Source of the DNA: JACVRW01 sp963813495
GTDB taxonomy: Bacteria; Actinomycetota; Thermoleophilia; Solirubrobacterales; Thermoleophilaceae
Length of the DNA: 64,000 nt
Direction of reading: 5' to 3'
NCBI GenBank assembly: GCA_963813495.1
Contig: CAWEZC010000003.1
Span: 186,001-250,000, forward strand
In this document: positions 50,889 to 59,315 of the stretch, piece after piece
How the letters are laid out: each line of letters begins with the position of its first letter
Numbering within the stretch: position 1 is the stretch's first letter
Made by a program: the position numbers and the translations under genes
Notes under the pieces: generated by a model
What the model was told of the DNA's origin: nothing
Database searches by the model: none
What the model saw: only the letters and a program-made list of their open reading frames with translations

Positions 50889-53714
50889 GTGGGCTCGTCA
50901 CTGCTTGAGCGCGCCCAGGACCTGGCCGAGATCAGCCGGTGCGTTCGAGCGGCCGGGGCAGGCGAGGGTTGCGCCTTGATGCTCGAGGGACCAGCGGGGA
51001 TCGGCAAGACGGCGCTTCTCACCGCCGCGTGTGACGAGGCGCGCAGAGCCGGCATGGCGACTCTCACCGCGCGTGCCGGAGAGCTCGAGGCCGGCCTGCC
51101 CTGGGGCGTCGTCCGCGGCCTCTTCGAGCCGGAGCTGGCCGGAGCCTCGAGGGCCGAGCAGCGGGACCTGCTCTCCGACGCGGCCGGGCTCGCCCGCATC
51201 GCGCTCCGGTCTGACGGCGGGCATATGGCTCCCCGGCGGGCTGACGCGCTGGGGGCGGCGCTGCATGGCCTCTACTGGCTGACGGCGAACATTGCCGCGA
51301 GGGGGCCCGTTCTGCTGGCGATCGACGACGCCCACTGGGCCGACAAGCCGTCGCTGCGCTGGCTCGCGTATCTGGTAGCGCGCTTGGAAGGCCTGCCCGT
51401 GCTGGTCGTAATGACGGTCCGGCCGGGCGAGCCCGGCACGCCGTTGGGGGCGATCTCGGCGATCGCACGAGCTGGGAGCGTCGTGCAACCTTCCGCGCTC
51501 AGCTGCGAAGCCACCGCGCTGCTGGTACGCGCCATGCTCGGAGAGGAGGCGACCGCGGCTTGCTGCCAGTCCTGCCACTCGGCGACCGCGGGCAATCCAT
51601 TTCTGCTGCGTTGCCTGCTCGTGGAGCTGCGCGATCGGGAGGACCTACCGGGCGGCGCGAGCACCGAATCGGTTACGGAGATCCACTCGGACGTGATCTC
51701 GCGCGCGGTCCTTGCCCGTCTGGTGCGCCTGCCGGAGATCGCGCGTGAGCTCGCGTCGGCAATCGCTGTGTTCGGTGCGTCCTGCTCGCTTGACGACGCG
51801 GCCGCGATTGCCGGCCTCGACGCGGATGCAGCGATCGCGGCGGCCGACGCGCTGGCCGCGCAGGACGTGATCGTCAAGAGCGAGCCGTTGGAATTCGTGC
51901 ATCCGATCGTCCGGACCGCCGTCTATGACGAGATACCGAATCATCGGAGGGTGCGCTGGCACGCGCGGGCGGCTCGCCTCCTCGATGACGCACAGGCGCC
52001 CACCGATGAAATCGCCGTCCATCTGCTCCCGGTTGCGCCGAACGCGGACGCGACGGTGGTCGGCATCCTCCACTCGGCCGCAGCCGCCGCGCTGCGCGCA
52101 GGCGCGCCGGAGTCCGCGGTCGAATATCTCACCCGAGCACTCGCGGAGCCGCCTCCGGCCCGGGCTCGCGTGGCGATCCTACGCGAGCTCGGAGCTGCCG
52201 AGGCCTCGCTCCAAGACCCGGCCGGCGCCGGGCACCTCGAGGAGGCACTCAGCTTGAGCTCCCAGCCGAGCGAGCGCGCCGAGATCGCGCGGGAGCTGGC
52301 CATCCCGCTAATGCACAGCGGGCAGATGGGTGAGGCCGTCGATTTGCTCGAGCGAGCGGCCGGCGAGCTCGCGCCCGGCGACCGGGAGCTGCAGCTCGAG
52401 CTCGAGGCCGACATCATCGGGGCGGGCCGGCTGCATCCTGCTCTCCGGCGCGCTGCTCTCGCGCGTGTACGGGCGCTCCGCGCCGCCTGCCTGGAGGGAC
52501 GGACATTCGGGGAGCGGGTGGCCCTATCGGCGGTCGCCCTGGAGCTCCAATCCCCCGTGGGCACGGCCGCGGAATCGATCAGATGCGCCGAGCGGGCGCT
52601 TGGTGGCGGGCGCCTGATGGCGGAGGCCAGCATGGAGTCTCCCGCCTTGTGGTACGCCGCGACCGCGCTCATCCTCGCGGACGCCTTTGATCTCGCTGAC
52701 CAAGTGTTCGAGTCGGCGGTCGCCGAGTCCCGCGTTCGGGGCTCCACCGTGGGATTGGCGCTCGGCTTGGGCTTCCGGGCGCTGCTCGGTTACCGGACCG
52801 GTCGGCTCGACGAGGCTGAAGCGGATGCACGCCAGGCGCTCGAGATTTCAGCGACGGCGCGTTGGGCGGGGAGCGTCTACGCGCTGCTGTTCTTGATCGA
52901 AGTCCTGGTCGAACGGGACCGGCCCGATGATGCCGCGGAGGCCCTCGCGGCAAGCGGGCTTGACAGCCACGACGGTGAACTCTTGCCGCTCCTGCTCATA
53001 CGTCACGGCCGGGGTCGGCTGAGCCTCGCACTCGGGGAAGCGGAAGCCGGTCTCCGCGACATGCGGGCCGCCGCCGCCCAGCTCGAGGCCGGGGCGTTTC
53101 CGCCGCAGCTGTGGCCATGGCGGTCGAGTCACGCGCTTGCGCTCGCGGCTGCGGGCGAGACGGAGGAGGCGTGCCGGCTCGCAGACCAGGAGCTTCGACT
53201 GACGCGCGCGTTCGGGGCTCCCGGCTCGCTCGGAATCTCGCTCCGCACACGTGGGCTGGTCGAGCCTGGAGCCGCCGACCTGGACCTGCTTCGCGAGGCG
53301 GTCGCCGTGCTCGCGGGCTCGGGCGCAGCGCTGGAGCACGCACGGGCCTTGGTCGAGCTCGGAGCGGCCCTGCGGCGGGCGGGGCATCGGTTGAAGAGCG
53401 TCGAGCCGTTGCGCGAGGGCTTGGATCTCGCGCACCGTTGCGGCGCAAGCGCGCTCGCTGCGCGGGCCCGCGACGAACTCGTGACCGCCGGAGCCAGGCC
53501 GAGGCGCGACGCGCTGCACGGCCGCGACGCGCTCACGGCAAGCGAGCTCCGGACCGCGCGGATGGCAGCGGATGGTCGGAGCAATCGCGAGATCGCGCAG
53601 GCGCTCTTCGTCGGCGTGCGCACCGTCGAGACGCACCTGACCCACACCTACCAGAAGCTCGCCATTCATTCTCGCGATGCGCTATCCGGCGCTCTCAGGG
53701 CGCGCGCGCCGTAG
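50889..53714 (+). CDS. Large ATP-binding LuxR-family (LAL) transcriptional regulator, copy 1 (intact)
   Basis: 941 residues from GTG 50889. N-terminal AAA/NACHT-like ATPase: Walker A EGPAGIGKTALL at about residues 33-44 and Walker B VLLAIDDAHWAD near 141. A long Ala/Leu/Glu-rich helical middle (about 350-860) looks like TPR repeats. The C-terminal LuxR helix-turn-helix (about 875-935) reads LTASELRTARMAADGRSNRE, then RTVETHLTHTYQKL. Such STAND-type regulators typically respond to small molecules through the repeat region. It is convergent with a small exported repeat protein, sharing a bidirectional hairpin. It is the only copy with a complete P-loop; the tandem duplication begins at about codon 58 of this gene. 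Confidence 0.93.
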   Translation: MGSSLLERAQDLAEISRCVRAAGAGEGCALMLEGPAGIGKTALLTAACDEARRAGMATLTARAGELEAGLPWGVVRGLFEPELAGASRAEQRDLLSDAAGLARIALRSDGGHMAPRRADALGAALHGLYWLTANIAARGPVLLAIDDAHWADKPSLRWLAYLVARLEGLPVLVVMTVRPGEPGTPLGAISAIARAGSVVQPSALSCEATALLVRAMLGEEATAACCQSCHSATAGNPFLLRCLLVELRDREDLPGGASTESVTEIHSDVISRAVLARLVRLPEIARELASAIAVFGASCSLDDAAAIAGLDADAAIAAADALAAQDVIVKSEPLEFVHPIVRTAVYDEIPNHRRVRWHARAARLLDDAQAPTDEIAVHLLPVAPNADATVVGILHSAAAAALRAGAPESAVEYLTRALAEPPPARARVAILRELGAAEASLQDPAGAGHLEEALSLSSQPSERAEIARELAIPLMHSGQMGEAVDLLERAAGELAPGDRELQLELEADIIGAGRLHPALRRAALARVRALRAACLEGRTFGERVALSAVALELQSPVGTAAESIRCAERALGGGRLMAEASMESPALWYAATALILADAFDLADQVFESAVAESRVRGSTVGLALGLGFRALLGYRTGRLDEAEADARQALEISATARWAGSVYALLFLIEVLVERDRPDDAAEALAASGLDSHDGELLPLLLIRHGRGRLSLALGEAEAGLRDMRAAAAQLEAGAFPPQLWPWRSSHALALAAAGETEEACRLADQELRLTRAFGAPGSLGISLRTRGLVEPGAADLDLLREAVAVLAGSGAALEHARALVELGAALRRAGHRLKSVEPLREGLDLAHRCGASALAARARDELVTAGARPRRDALHGRDALTASELRTARMAADGRSNREIAQALFVGVRTVETHLTHTYQKLAIHSRDALSGALRARAP

Positions 53715-53730
53715 CGCTGTGGCTAGGCGA

Positions 53731-53758
53731 AGCGGGCGCCGATCGGTCGGCGCCCGCT
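53731..53758. terminator. Bidirectional hairpin between convergent genes, copy 1
   Basis: Perfect 12-bp stem (agcgggcgccga with tcggcgcccgct) around a TCGG loop, 17 bases after the LAL stop and 22 before the end of the convergent small gene. Works for both strands. Confidence 0.75.
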
Positions 53759-53779
53759 GACCCCTCACATCGCGGTTGG

Positions 53780-54253
53780 CTACGGAGCTGTCCAGCGGGG
53801 CCGCGGTCGCCGCGCCACGGCGACGAATCCGACGGACAACAGGGCGATCAACAGCGCGCTGGCCGAGAACACGATCGCGAGCGTCTGGCTGCTGCCCTCT
53901 TCGACTGTGACCACCGTGCGGCGTTCGACCGCAACCGGCGTGGGAGCCGACACCGAGCCCGTCGTGATCCCGCGGGCGGCGTCCCGCACATCCGGCGAGC
54001 GCAGGTCGCGATACCCGGCCGACGGCTGCGCCGCTTGCTGTGACGCGAGCGCGGCATCGCGGGCATCCGGCGAGCGTAGGTCCTCATTGCCGGCCACCGG
54101 CTCCGCCGCCAGCGCGGCATCGCGCGCGTCCGGCGAGCGCAGGTCCTGATTGGTCGTCTGCGCGACCGCGGTCGGCGCCGCGACGGTGAGGACGCATGCG
54201 GACAGCGCAAGCGCAACTGCTCGGCGTCGTCTCAAGCTGAACCTCCGGTTCAT
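53780..54253 (-). CDS. Small exported protein with DLRSPDARDAA repeats, copy 1
   Basis: 157 residues from ATG 54253 (MNRRFSLRRRRAVALALSA), preceded by AAGGAGA seven bases upstream. Signal peptide ending near AVAQ, then three copies of a DLRSPDARDAA-type repeat at about residues 36-46, 57-67 and 82-92 (last copy DLRSPDVRDAA). A linker and a C-terminal membrane helix (LAIVFSASALLIALLSVGFV) with an Arg/Pro tail follow. The layout suggests a protein held at the membrane with the repeats outside the cell. No function known to me; similar repeats occur in other actinobacterial exported proteins. Divergent from PAS-LuxR, convergent with LAL. Confidence 0.82.
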   Translation of the reverse strand: MNRRFSLRRRRAVALALSACVLTVAAPTAVAQTTNQDLRSPDARDAALAAEPVAGNEDLRSPDARDAALASQQAAQPSAGYRDLRSPDVRDAARGITTGSVSAPTPVAVERRTVVTVEEGSSQTLAIVFSASALLIALLSVGFVAVARRPRPRWTAP

Positions 54254-54560
54254 TGCGAGTCTCCTTCTCAATGGCCTCGCGGATCGCGAGGCGTTGGCCA
54301 GTTCGCGACGATCTTGGTGCGTTGGGGGATCCCTCGCGTCGTGGAGGGGACCACGATCTTTGGCGGCCCGGCGACCGGGAGAAGCGGAGAGGCGCTGTGG
54401 AGAGTCGGTTTCCCGTGTCGAGCGGCTGCCTTGGAGGCGAGCGTTCAGGATCCGTCCGATTTCCCCAAACGAGACCATAATCCTCATCGGGGGCGGTCCT
54501 GCAGCGGTCGCGGGCATCGTGCTGCGCGAAGCTCGGCCGAGTTAGCGCGACAATGGGCAC
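54254..54560. promoter_or_regulatory. Divergent promoter region between repeat protein and PAS-LuxR, copy 1
   Basis: 307 bases without a gene between two divergent starts. Conserved with 58414-58718 in the second unit, though with more substitutions and small indels than the coding parts. It must hold both promoters. I found no confident -10/-35 pair or palindromic operator. Confidence 0.5.
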
Positions 54561-55157
54561 ATGGACTCTGAGGGATGGGCAACTCTCTTCCAGGCGGCGT
54601 TCAGGGATTCCCGCAATGCGATGTGCCTGGCGGACGACGCCCGGCGCATCGTCGACGTCAACGGTGCCTGCCTGCACCTGCTGGGCTACCGCCGGGCCAG
54701 GGTCGTGGATCGACCCATGTACGAGTTCGTCGCCGGCGGCCCGCTCATGACGCCACGGCAGTGGGCGGCCGCGCTGGGGCGACGCCGCTTCACGGGCGAG
54801 GGGAAGATGGTGCGCGCGGACGGGGCGACGGTGCGTGTCCAGTGGGGCGCCACAACAGAGGTGGTCACCGGGCGCAGGCTCGTCCTGGTCGTCGCGCTGA
54901 GCATCTCGGGCCGGGGACGCGGTCTTCGACTCGCAGAGGCGTCTGAGGCCGGCCGGGCCGCGCTCTCGGACCGGCAGCGCGAGATCGTCCGACTCGTGGC
55001 GCTGGGTCGCACGAGCCCGGAGATCGCCGATGAGCTCCAGATCAGCCACAACACCGTCCGCACTCACATGCGCAACTCGATGAAAAGGGTGGGCGCACGC
55101 TCGCGCGCCCAGCTGGTCGCCAAGGCGCTCGGGGAGGGGCACGCGCTGGCGCCGTGA
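54561..55157 (+). CDS. PAS-LuxR transcriptional regulator, copy 1
   Basis: 198 residues. PAS domain at about residues 8-115 (FRDSRNAMCLADDARRIVDV, LHLLGYRRARVVDRPMYEFV). The LuxR/FixJ-type helix-turn-helix at about 135-190 reads LSDRQREIVRLVALGRTSPE then IADELQISHNTVRTHMRNSM. No receiver domain, so it senses its signal directly through PAS. It differs from copy 2 at a few residues, e.g. GGPLMTPRQW here against GSPLMTPQQW, and HMRNS against HLRNS. Confidence 0.92.
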   Translation: MDSEGWATLFQAAFRDSRNAMCLADDARRIVDVNGACLHLLGYRRARVVDRPMYEFVAGGPLMTPRQWAAALGRRRFTGEGKMVRADGATVRVQWGATTEVVTGRRLVLVVALSISGRGRGLRLAEASEAGRAALSDRQREIVRLVALGRTSPEIADELQISHNTVRTHMRNSMKRVGARSRAQLVAKALGEGHALAP

Positions 55158-55383
55158 CATCACGTAACGGAGGCATGGACCGCCCGCGCTTCCGGAGCCA
55201 CGGTGAAGCTCATGACCGACTCTCACCGCGCGTGCCGGAGAGCTCGAGGCCGGCCTGCCCTGGGGCGTCGTCCGCGGCCTCTTCGAGCCGGAGCTGGCCG
55301 GAGCCTCGAGGGCCGAGCAGCGTGACCTGCTCTCCGACGCGGCCGGGCTCGCCCGCATCGCGCTCCGGTCTGACGGCGGGCAT

Positions 55384-57873
55384 ATGGCTCCCCGGCGGGC
55401 TGACGCGCTGGGGGCGGCGCTGCATGGCCTCTACTGGCTGACGGCGAACATTGCCGCGAGGGGGCCCGTTCTGCTGGCGATCGACGACGCCCACTGGGCC
55501 GACAAGCCGTCGCTACGCTGGCTCGCGTATCTGGTAGCGCGCTTGGAAGGCCTGCCCGTGCTGGTCGTAACGACGGTCCGGCCGGGCGAGCCCGGCACGC
55601 CGTTGGGGGCGATCTCGGCGATCGCGCGAGCTGGGAGCGTCGTGCAACCTTCCGCGCTCAGCTGCGAAGCCACCGCGCTGCTGGTACGCGCCATGCTCGG
55701 AGAGGAGGTGACCGCGGCTTGCTGCCAGTCCTGCCACTCGGCGACCGCGGGCAATCCATTTCTGCTGCGCTGCCTGCTCGTGGAGCTGCGCGATCGGGAG
55801 GACCTACCGGACGGCGCGAGCACCGAATCGGTTATGGAGATCCACTCGGACGTGATCTCGCGCGCGGTCCTTGCCCGTCTGGTGCGCCTGCCGGAGATCG
55901 CGCGTGAGCTCGCGTCGGCAATCGCTGTGTTCGGTGCGTGCTGCTCGCTTGACCACGCGGCCGCGATTGCCGGCCTCGACGCGGATGCAGCGATCGCGGC
56001 GGCCGACGCGCTGGCCGCGCAGGACGTGATCGTCAAGAGCGAGCCGTTGGAATTCGTGCATCCGATCGTCCGGACCGCTGTCTATGACGAGATACCGAAT
56101 CATCGGAGGGTGCGCTGGCACGCGAGGGCGGCTCGCCTCCTCGATGACGCAGAGGCGCCCACCGATGAAATCGCCATCCATCTGCTCCCGGTTGCGCCGA
56201 ACGCGGACGCGACAGTGGTCGGCATCCTCCACTCGGCCGCAGCCGCCGCGCTGCGCGCGGGCGCGCCGGAGTCCGCGGTCGAATATCTCACCCGAGCGCT
56301 CGCGGAGCCGCCTCCGGCCCGGGCTCGCGTGGCGATCCTACGCGAGCTCGGAGCTGCCGAGGCCTCGCTCCAGGACCCGGCCGGCGCCGGGCACCTCGAG
56401 GAGGCACTCAGCTTGAGCTCCCACCCGAGCGAGCGCGCCGAGATCGCGCGGGAGCTGGCCATCCCGCTAATGCACAGCGGGCAGATGGGTGAGGCCGTCG
56501 ATTTGCTCGAGCGAGCGGCCGGCGAGCTCGCGCCCGGCGACCGGGAGCTGCAGCTCGAGCTTGAGGCCGACATCATCGGGGCGGGCCGGCTGCATCCTGC
56601 TCTCCGGCGCACTGCTCTCGCGCGTGTACAGGCGCTCCGCGCCGCCTGCCTGGAGGGACGGACGTTCGGGGAGCGGGTGGCCCTATCGGCGGTCGCCCTG
56701 GAGCCCCAATCCCCCGTGGGCACTGCCGCGGAATCGATCAGATGCGCCGAGCGGGCGCTTGCTGGCGGGCGGCTGATGGCGGAGGCCAGCGTGGAGTCTC
56801 CAGCCCTGTGGTACGCCGCGACCGCGCTCATCCTCGCGGACGCCTTTGATCTCGCTGACCAAGTGTTCGAGTCGGCGGTCGCCGAGTCCCGCGTTCGGGG
56901 CTCCACGGTGGGGTTGGCGCTCGGCTTGGGCTTCCGGGCGCTGCTCGGTTACCGGACCGGTCGGCTCGACGAGGCTGAAGCGGATGCGCGCCAGGCGCTC
57001 GAGATCTCAGCGACGGGGCGTTGGGCGGGGAGCGTCTACGCGCTGCTGTTCTTGATCGAAGTCTTGGTCGAACGGGACCGGCCCGATGATGCCGCGGAGG
57101 CCCTCGCGGCAAGCGGGCTTGACAGCCATGACGGTGAACTCTTGCCGCTCCTGCTCATCCGTCACGGCCGGGGTCGGCTGAGCCTCGCACTCGGGGAAGC
57201 GGAAGCCGGTCTCCGCGACATGCGGGCCGCCGCCGCCCAGCTCGAGGCCGGGGCATTTCCGCCGCAGCTGTGGCCATGGCGGTCGAGTCACGCGCTTGCG
57301 CTCGCGGCTGCGGGCGAGACTGAGGAGGCGTGCCGGCTGGCAGACCAGGAGCTTCGACTGACGCGCGCGTTCGGGGCTCCCGGCTCGCTCGGGATCTCAC
57401 TCCGCACACGTGGGCTGGTCGAGCCTGGAGCCGCCGACCTGGACCTGCTTGGCGAGGCGGTCGCCGTGCTCGCGGGCTCGGGCGCAGCGCTGGAGCACGC
57501 ACGGGCCTTGGTCGAGCTCGGAGCGGCCCGGCGGCGGGCGGGGCATCGGTTGAAGAGCGTTGAGCCGTTGCGCGAGGGCTTGGATCTCGCGCACCGTTGC
57601 GGCGCAAGCGCGCTCGCTGCGCGGGCCCGCGACGAACTCGTGACCGGCGGAGCCAGGCCGAGGCGCGACGCGCTCCACGGCCGCGACGCGCTCACGGCAA
57701 GCGAGCTCCGGACCGCGCGGATGGCAGCGGATGGTCGGAGCAATCGCGAGATTGCGCAGGCGCTCTTCGTCGGCCTGCGCACCGTCGAGACGCACCTGAC
57801 CCACACCTACCAGAAGCTCGCCATTCATTCTCGCGATGCGCTATCCGGCGCTCTCAAGGCGCGCGCGCCGTAG
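55384..57873 (+). CDS. LAL regulator copy 2, N-terminally truncated (no Walker A)
   Basis: 829-residue frame starting at an internal Met (MAPRRADALGAALHGLYWL). Homology to copy 1 continues upstream to 55222, but the frame is closed by a TGA at 55213 and has no ATG, GTG or TTG before 55384. The first 57 codons of copy 1, including the P-loop, were never duplicated, and 54 more cannot be translated. Walker B (AIDDAHWADKPSLRW), the helical repeat region and the LuxR helix-turn-helix are intact, and differences from copy 1 are mostly conservative. It may be a pseudogene without promoter, or a nucleotide-blind DNA-binding competitor of copy 1. Confidence 0.8.
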   Translation: MAPRRADALGAALHGLYWLTANIAARGPVLLAIDDAHWADKPSLRWLAYLVARLEGLPVLVVTTVRPGEPGTPLGAISAIARAGSVVQPSALSCEATALLVRAMLGEEVTAACCQSCHSATAGNPFLLRCLLVELRDREDLPDGASTESVMEIHSDVISRAVLARLVRLPEIARELASAIAVFGACCSLDHAAAIAGLDADAAIAAADALAAQDVIVKSEPLEFVHPIVRTAVYDEIPNHRRVRWHARAARLLDDAEAPTDEIAIHLLPVAPNADATVVGILHSAAAAALRAGAPESAVEYLTRALAEPPPARARVAILRELGAAEASLQDPAGAGHLEEALSLSSHPSERAEIARELAIPLMHSGQMGEAVDLLERAAGELAPGDRELQLELEADIIGAGRLHPALRRTALARVQALRAACLEGRTFGERVALSAVALEPQSPVGTAAESIRCAERALAGGRLMAEASVESPALWYAATALILADAFDLADQVFESAVAESRVRGSTVGLALGLGFRALLGYRTGRLDEAEADARQALEISATGRWAGSVYALLFLIEVLVERDRPDDAAEALAASGLDSHDGELLPLLLIRHGRGRLSLALGEAEAGLRDMRAAAAQLEAGAFPPQLWPWRSSHALALAAAGETEEACRLADQELRLTRAFGAPGSLGISLRTRGLVEPGAADLDLLGEAVAVLAGSGAALEHARALVELGAARRRAGHRLKSVEPLREGLDLAHRCGASALAARARDELVTGGARPRRDALHGRDALTASELRTARMAADGRSNREIAQALFVGLRTVETHLTHTYQKLAIHSRDALSGALKARAP

Positions 57874-57890
57874 GGCTGTGGATGAGCGAA

Positions 57891-57918
57891 AGCGGGCGCC
57901 GATCGCTCGGCGCCCGCT
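57891..57918. terminator. Bidirectional hairpin between convergent genes, copy 2
   Basis: Same 12-bp perfect stem as at 53731-53758, loop TCGC instead of TCGG. The stem is unchanged while its flanks differ, consistent with selection for termination. Confidence 0.75.
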
Positions 57919-57939
57919 GACCCCTCACATCGCGGTCGG

Positions 57940-58413
57940 CTACGGAGCTGTCCAGCGGGGCCGCGGTCGCCGCGCCAGGGCGACGAATCCGACGGACAAC
58001 AGGGCGATCAACAGCGCGCTGGCCGAGAACACGATCGCGAGCGTCTGGCTGCTGCCCTCTTCGACTGTGACCACCGTGCGGCGTTCGACCGCAACCGGCG
58101 TGGGAGTCGACACCGAGCCCGTCGTGATCCCGCGGGCGGCGTCCCGCACATCCGGCGAGCGCAGGTCGCGATACCCGGCCGACGGCTGCGCCGCTTGCTG
58201 TGAGGCGAGCGCGGCATCGCGGGCATCCGGCGAGCGTAGGTCCTCATTGCCGGCCGCCGGCTCGGCCGCCAGCGCGGCATCGCGCGCGTCCGGCGAGCGC
58301 AGGTCCTGATTGGTCGTCTGCGCGACCGCGGTCGGCGCCGCGACGGTGAGGACGCACGCGGATAGCGCAAACGCAACTGCTCGGCGTCGTCTCAAACTGA
58401 ACCTCCGGCTCAT
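57940..58413 (-). CDS. Small exported protein with DLRSPDARDAA repeats, copy 2
   Basis: 157 residues from ATG 58413 (MSRRFSLRRRRAVAFALSA). Same signal peptide, three repeats and C-terminal membrane helix as copy 1, with substitutions such as Asn2 to Ser, Val15 to Phe-type changes in the signal and Pro/Val to Ala/Ala between repeats 1 and 2. All frame features are intact, so both copies are probably expressed. The ribosome binding site is weaker here (gtctcctttgg on the plus strand, where copy 1 has the fuller AAGGAGA). Confidence 0.82.
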   Translation of the reverse strand: MSRRFSLRRRRAVAFALSACVLTVAAPTAVAQTTNQDLRSPDARDAALAAEPAAGNEDLRSPDARDAALASQQAAQPSAGYRDLRSPDVRDAARGITTGSVSTPTPVAVERRTVVTVEEGSSQTLAIVFSASALLIALLSVGFVALARRPRPRWTAP

Positions 58414-58718
58414 TGCGAGTCTCCTTTGGAATGGCCTCGCGGATCGCGAGGCGTTGGCCAGTTCGCGACGATCTTGGTGCGTTGGGAGATCCCCCGCGTC
58501 GTGGAGGGGACCACGATCTTTCGCGGCCCGGCGACCGGGACAAGCGGAGACGCGCTGTGGGGAGTCGGTTTCCCTGTCGAGCGGCTGCCTGGGACGCGAG
58601 CGTTCAGGATCCGTCCGATTTCCCCAAACGAGACCAGAATCCTCATCGGGGGCGGTTCCTGCAGCGGTCGCGGGCATTTCTGAGCGAAGCTCGGCCGAGT
58701 TAGCGCGACAATTGGCAC
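58414..58718. promoter_or_regulatory. Divergent promoter region, copy 2
   Basis: 305 bases, counterpart of 54254-54560. Differences from copy 1 are clustered here (for example around 58550-58620 and 58665-58685), so the two divergent promoter regions may no longer be equivalent. Confidence 0.5.
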
Positions 58719-59315
58719 ATGGACTCTGAGGGATGGGCGGCTCTCTTCCAGGCGGCGTTCAGGGATTCCCGCAATGCGATGTGCCTGGCGGACGACGCCC
58801 GGCGCATCGTCGACGTCAACGGTGCCTGCCTGCACCTGCTGGGCTACCGCCGGGCCAGGGTCGTGGATCGACCCATGTACGAGTTCGTCGCCGGCAGCCC
58901 GCTCATGACGCCACAGCAGTGGGCGGCCGCGCTGGGGCGACGCCGCTTCACGGGCGAGGGGAAGATGGTGCGCGCGGACGGGGCGACGGTGCGTGTCCAG
59001 TGGGGCGCCACAACAGAGGTGGTCACCGGCCGGAGGCTCGTCCTGGTCGTCGCGCTGAGCATCTCGGGCCGGGGACGCGGTCTTCGACTCGCAGAGGCGT
59101 CTGAGGCCGGCCGGGCCGCGCTCTCGGACCGGCAGCGCGAGATCGTCCGACTCGTGGCGCTGGGTCGCACGAGCCCGGAGATCGCCGATGAGCTCCAGAT
59201 CAGCCACAACACCGTCCGCACTCACCTGCGCAACTCGATGAAAAGGGTGGGCGCACGCTCGCGCGCCCAGCTGGTCGCCAAGGCGCTCGGGGAGGGGCAC
59301 GCGCTGGCGCCGTGA
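58719..59315 (+). CDS. PAS-LuxR transcriptional regulator, copy 2
   Basis: 198 residues, same length and start as copy 1. PAS domain then LuxR helix-turn-helix (ALSDRQREIVRLVALGRTSP, IADELQISHNTVRTHLRNSM). Intact and nearly identical to copy 1. Differences in the PAS region (Gly to Ser, Arg to Gln) could alter signal response. The two copies could form heterodimers. Confidence 0.92.
   Translation: MDSEGWAALFQAAFRDSRNAMCLADDARRIVDVNGACLHLLGYRRARVVDRPMYEFVAGSPLMTPQQWAAALGRRRFTGEGKMVRADGATVRVQWGATTEVVTGRRLVLVVALSISGRGRGLRLAEASEAGRAALSDRQREIVRLVALGRTSPEIADELQISHNTVRTHLRNSMKRVGARSRAQLVAKALGEGHALAP

Larger units (their letters stand above)
51062..55220. repeat. 4.16-kb tandem duplication, unit 1
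   Basis: From tctcaccgcgcgtgccggag inside the first LAL gene to catgaccgac at 55211-55220. It is followed directly by a second copy in the same orientation, with an offset of 4158-4160 bases at every landmark (for example catatggctcc at 51222 and 55381; LAL stops at 53714 and 57873). The unit holds most of the LAL gene, the secreted repeat protein and the PAS-LuxR gene. Confidence 0.95.
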
